Source: Spirodela intermedia (Eukaryota; Streptophyta; Magnoliopsida; Alismatales; Araceae). From it: a stretch of 64,000 nucleotides of DNA. The stretch is from positions 2,136,501 through 2,200,500 of the forward strand of contig LR746279.1 in assembly GCA_902729315.2 (NCBI GenBank). Reading direction: 5' to 3'. A program made the position numbers and the translations under genes. The notes beneath the pieces are model-generated. The model made no database searches. It was given only the letters and a program-made list of their open reading frames with translations, and had not been told where the DNA came from. The first letter of the stretch is position 1. Every line of letters begins with the position of its first letter. Positions 60,270-64,000 of the stretch are shown here, piece by piece.

Positions 60270-63200
60270 ATGAGGAAGCCGCTGATTCTAAGGGCCTTTT
60301 CTGTGGCTGTGACCTTGACGCCGTTGCGCTCATTGCCTCCGTCCCGATGTCTGTTCTCCACCTCGGCGTCGGCGGCTACGGCTGCGGGTGGCATCGTGGC
60401 GGTGAAGAAGGTGACCAAGTCGAACTTCACCTCGGCTTTGGAAGAACTGCGGGCCCAAGTCCGCGCTTCAGATTTCGTCGCCGTGGACCTAGAGATGACA
60501 GGCGTGACGAGTGCCCCCTGGAGAGAGGCTTTTGAGTTTGACCGCTCCGACGTACGCTACTCGAAGGTGAAGGACTCTGCGGAGAAATTCGCCGTTGTGC
60601 AATTCGGGGTTTGCCCTTTCCGGTGGGATGATACAAAGGAGTCTTTCGTCGCCCATCCGTGAGTTTCCTCTTCCTCCCGTCATTGTCTTTGCTTTGTTTT
60701 ATGCAGTAACAATATTTCGTTACTCGACACTGACAGTTATTTTGTCATGAACGATTATTCATCGTAATTGTTGGAATTATTCGCACGAAGGCCAGTGTTC
60801 TACAATGCTAATGCCATAATTTGAGTTTAGTGGGCCAAGTTAATTCTTTGAGTGAGATTATCCTAGCCTTTTCATCTCACGTTCCCTTGAGCTACTTAGC
60901 ATTTGTCCCAGCGTTGAATCAAGATTCTTCAATTTCATCTGCATGTATGTGGATTTTTCTAGAGGTAGTTATTCCATGGTTAATAAAATACAAACTTTGG
61001 AATACACTGAGGCTCATTCTGGATGGCACGATGGTGTACATAAAAGACAGCATACACTGAAGGAGAAACTAAAAAGGATCTCAAAGAACCTGCACCTCCT
61101 AGATATCCCCAATGTAACTTGTAGCCTTAATTCTGGCCCAGATGCAGGAAGTTTCCTGTCCATGAGTCAGTGAGCTATCATAATCCCCCTCTTCTTTAAA
61201 ACTCCAACTATTCGTTTCACTGAGCATGCTTGCCACTTTGGTTTGAGTTCCATTTTTGCTGCAGTTTGATGAGCTTAAATTGGGGTATGGTGAATGGACT
61301 GAATAGGTTTAAGTAGGAATGCCCGAAGGATGTTAAACTGCCTTTTGGGGTTACTAATTAGCTCAACTATGATTCAACACAAAAGTTGGTGAATCCCAAC
61401 CTCAAAAGAAGGCCGAATGGATGTCAAACCTTTTTGTCTACTCAAACATGCACTTGGTATGGAAAGCAATTGATCCTAGCTTTTAATGAATGCATGACAA
61501 ACTATCATGCGTAATACAACTCAATTTGGTGACTACTTTATTATTTAAATGTCATGCGCATTATATATGAAGTTTGTGAAAAAAAAAGGTTTCATGCACC
61601 TACTACAGGTTCTACTGGCTTATCATTTTAACTGCATCATGTGCTATTCGTTACTGTATTTTTCTTGTAGTTATATTCCAAGGAATGAGACCTTGTTTAT
61701 CCTATTTTTTTACTTTTGACGGCTAATACTTTTGCAAGGTTTTTCAATATAGTTGCATATTAAAATGGACTGCTCAACTACATATCTCATTTTTCAACAG
61801 GCACAATTTCTACATATTTCCTCGGGGAGAGCTTTCAATTGATGGGCCATGTAATGAATTTCACTGCCAGACTACTTCGATTAACTTTTTGGCTAAATAC
61901 CAGTTTGATTTTAATGCATGCATTTATGAAGGTACCATCCCTATCTTGCCTGCACGTATTTTATGACAGATAAAATATGTTTTTTGAACAAAATTCAGTT
62001 ATGACAGAATATTGCTTAGTTGGCCAGCATTATATAATGGTCAAGAGAGGAATAGAACCATAGTTGTCTGAAACTTAAAACCCCCCTCTCCCCTGGACAG
62101 AGAATGAAGGGGAAAAAAAAAAGGGCAGTCAGATCTGTTAGAGAGTGCATAAAGCTATTCGGATACAGCAGGCTATGTTTAGGCTAATTCACTGGTGTAA
62201 TTTGCTGATTTTTACAGTTGTGTACTAGTCAGCTCGGGGTTTTCATCTAGTGATGTATGTGGAAATGTAACTTTCTATCATTTGATTTGGAAGATATAAC
62301 CAGCATCAGGCCACATCTCTACCGAATCAGCCAAATTTAGATTGTTAACATTAACAATAGTGGCTTTATTTATAAAATGTCAATAAAATATTAAAATCCA
62401 TGCCAAGACAACTCTCCCATTGTCTCCCACCCGTTCACCAGCTGATTGATGCTGGCGGCAGTGGTAGTAGGCCTCAGTCACCCCTGCTGAAGCCAAACTG
62501 GCTGAGGATGTTGCTGCCTCCAACAGCAAAGGCTGGTTTTCTTTCATTTTTTGAACTTCCTTCTCTACCTCTTCTATCTTGCTTTCCTTCCTTCTTCCAC
62601 CACCCCAGAAGGCCTCTTAGTGACTGGGGACCTTTCAAAGGCCAGTTGAAGCCCTAACTAGGTTACTATTATGGTTTTATTTTTTTTGGGTCCTGCAACT
62701 CCCACATTAATGCCGTTCAAGATGATTTAAACCTAGGTGTGTAGAAGTCAAAGAGAAAATCTGTCACAGTTGGTCAGTCTTGAAGGGCGACTTTTGTTTT
62801 TAGTGATTGATTTGGTTTGACCTCTTTGGGTGGAAGCACGAGTTTCCTGGAGAGGTGCACTGTTGTGAGATCACTCCCCAGACCCCTCCATGCATTACCC
62901 AGCAGAGGTTGTCCTGTTCCCGTTTTGAAAGATCCCCCTGATTGCGGCTGCTGTTGGTTTCAAGAGCTGTGGGAATCTGGTTCTGGCCTTCAGTGCTGCC
63001 TTTTCGTGTTATGGTTTATAATTCATTGGAAATTTCGGTAGATATTTAATGTTTGTTGTTGCTACTACGTACACAGTAGCTACGATGCATACGTCTTTGT
63101 ATGATGAGTGAAGATCCTAGATTAATTTTCTTCATAATCGTAGTATGTTTGGAAAATTTGGTGTATTTACGTCATTTGAATAATCTCAGGAATATCATAT

Positions 63201-64000
63201 TTGTCAAGAGCACAAGAAGCCAAAGCTCTGAATGGTATGTCTGCGGAAACTGAGGGGAGATTATCAAATTCCATGAAAAGTGGAACTGAACCTTCGGAGA
63301 TGCCCTTAGTGCGTACGGCTGATGTACTTTTTACAGAAAGGATGAAGATTAGATTCCATGAGTGGCATAACAGTATAGTAAACTCTCAAGGTGTGCACTG
63401 TACTGAGGGAGGAAGTAACAGCTTCAAATCTCAATTTCAGACCAGCTTCTTCAAGATGCGTCCAGCTATTACATTGAGTGGATTCAGCTCTCGTCAGCAT
63501 AAATTAATTCAAATGGTATGTGCTCTTTTGTTTTAATTCAGTTTTCACCAGCACAAACTTATTCAACTGTTTGACATCTTTTGCTCAAGCTTTCTAAAGC
63601 CCCCCAAAAGTGGGGTAAGATTACATGCTTGTGGGATACCAGATATTCTTCATACAATATCTTGTCACTTCCGTCAGCCATATGCCTTTTCGATCCTCTG
63701 TTTTTGATAATTTTACTTTAAATGTCTTATGAAAAAAAGAATGAATGACTTGCCTGTTTCAACTTTGAATCCTCTGAATTGATGTGATTTTGGATGACAC
63801 TTTCGTTTTATATTTTTTTTCTGAGAATCAGATCAAGTAATGCTCAGGAAGAATTTTTTGGATTTATTTTTATACTTTCCATTGTGAATAAATATTCACT
63901 TAATTGCTCGTAAATGGTTAAATAACATGGTTTTTTTCCATGTCCATGACCTAGTTTCTGTGTATACAAAAAAGGGATGAGAAACCATGTCAACCATCTA
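60270..64000 (+). CDS. AHG2-like: Poly(A)-specific ribonuclease, PARN/AHG2 type, mitochondrial (5' part; runs off the right edge)
   Basis: Three coding exons are visible: 60270-60658, 61801-61931 and 63190-63515, with GT-AG borders and consistent frame, giving 282 residues. The first 40 residues are basic and Ser/Ala-rich with no acidic residues, like a mitochondrial presequence. VAVDLEMTG holds Asp73 and Glu75, the first catalytic pair of DEDD-family deadenylases. It is followed by TSAPWREAFEFDRSDVRY and FAVVQFGVCPFRWD, which closely follow Arabidopsis AHG2 (AtPARN). That enzyme shortens poly(A) tails of mitochondrial mRNAs, and its loss gives ABA-hypersensitive germination. Exon 2 continues HNFYIFPRGEL to FDFNACIYEG, and exon 3 ends HKLIQM. 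The frame at 60252 begins with GTG; the real ATG is at 60270. No further exon is seen to 64000. Confidence 0.9.
61932..63189 (+). other. Intron 2 of the PARN/AHG2-like gene, with a GC-richer insert
   Basis: A 1258 bp intron. About 62400-63010 is less AT-rich than the rest and has frames of 74-85 codons (62400-62657, 62817-63041) without family resemblance. It may be an inserted element, but I see no terminal repeats. Confidence 0.5.

Noticed and set aside
59627-60273. Frames of 160 and 145 codons upstream of the PARN gene
   Set aside because: Pro/Ser/Leu-rich translations of a pyrimidine-rich leader; no family resemblance, and they end at or near the real start.

Overview
The window is nuclear plant DNA. 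It holds intron-containing genes for very large eukaryotic proteins, a plant UDP-glycosyltransferase (UGT) family, a plant P450, decayed Ty1/copia and Ty3/gypsy retrotransposons and many microsatellites. The UGT and P450 genes are very GC-rich against AT-rich flanks, which fits a monocot. The species cannot be named from sequence alone.

Left part (1-33.7 kb): a specialised-metabolism cluster. Three intact single-exon UGT genes lie on the minus strand (5251-6693, 12869-14308, 21208-22593). They carry the marks of the UGT708 flavonoid C-glucosyltransferase family: a WVDQ start to the PSPG box, a DPFF motif and an Asp-Val active-site pair. A broken copy (17789-18285) and an old C-terminal fragment (33367-33690) extend the family. 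The genes sit in tandem units of several kb that include long AT-rich downstream flanks. Head-to-head with the third UGT, across a 772 bp intergenic region, is a complete two-exon CYP93G-like P450 (23366-24988). In grasses CYP93G enzymes make 2-hydroxyflavanones or flavones, and UGT708 enzymes C-glucosylate 2-hydroxyflavanones. The window therefore looks like a compact C-glycosylflavone cluster, with consecutive pathway steps sharing a divergent promoter. UGT copies 1 and 2 are nearly identical over about 1 kb and diverge sharply beyond it, which indicates recent gene conversion.

Middle (33.7-54.1 kb): after an intergenic stretch, one huge minus-strand gene (36254-53745, 15 exons, 3765 residues by my splicing) encodes a HECT E3 ubiquitin ligase of the UPL1/UPL2 type. 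All inferred junctions keep frame. The catalytic Cys codon is split by the last intron.

Right part (54.1-64 kb): a three-exon minus-strand gene for a 371-residue plant protein I do not recognise (55510-57656), an AT-rich gap with a duplicated 180 bp block, and the first three coding exons of a plus-strand PARN/AHG2-type mitochondrial poly(A) ribonuclease that runs off the right edge. Its leader carries two short upstream ORFs chained to the main start by ATGA overlaps.
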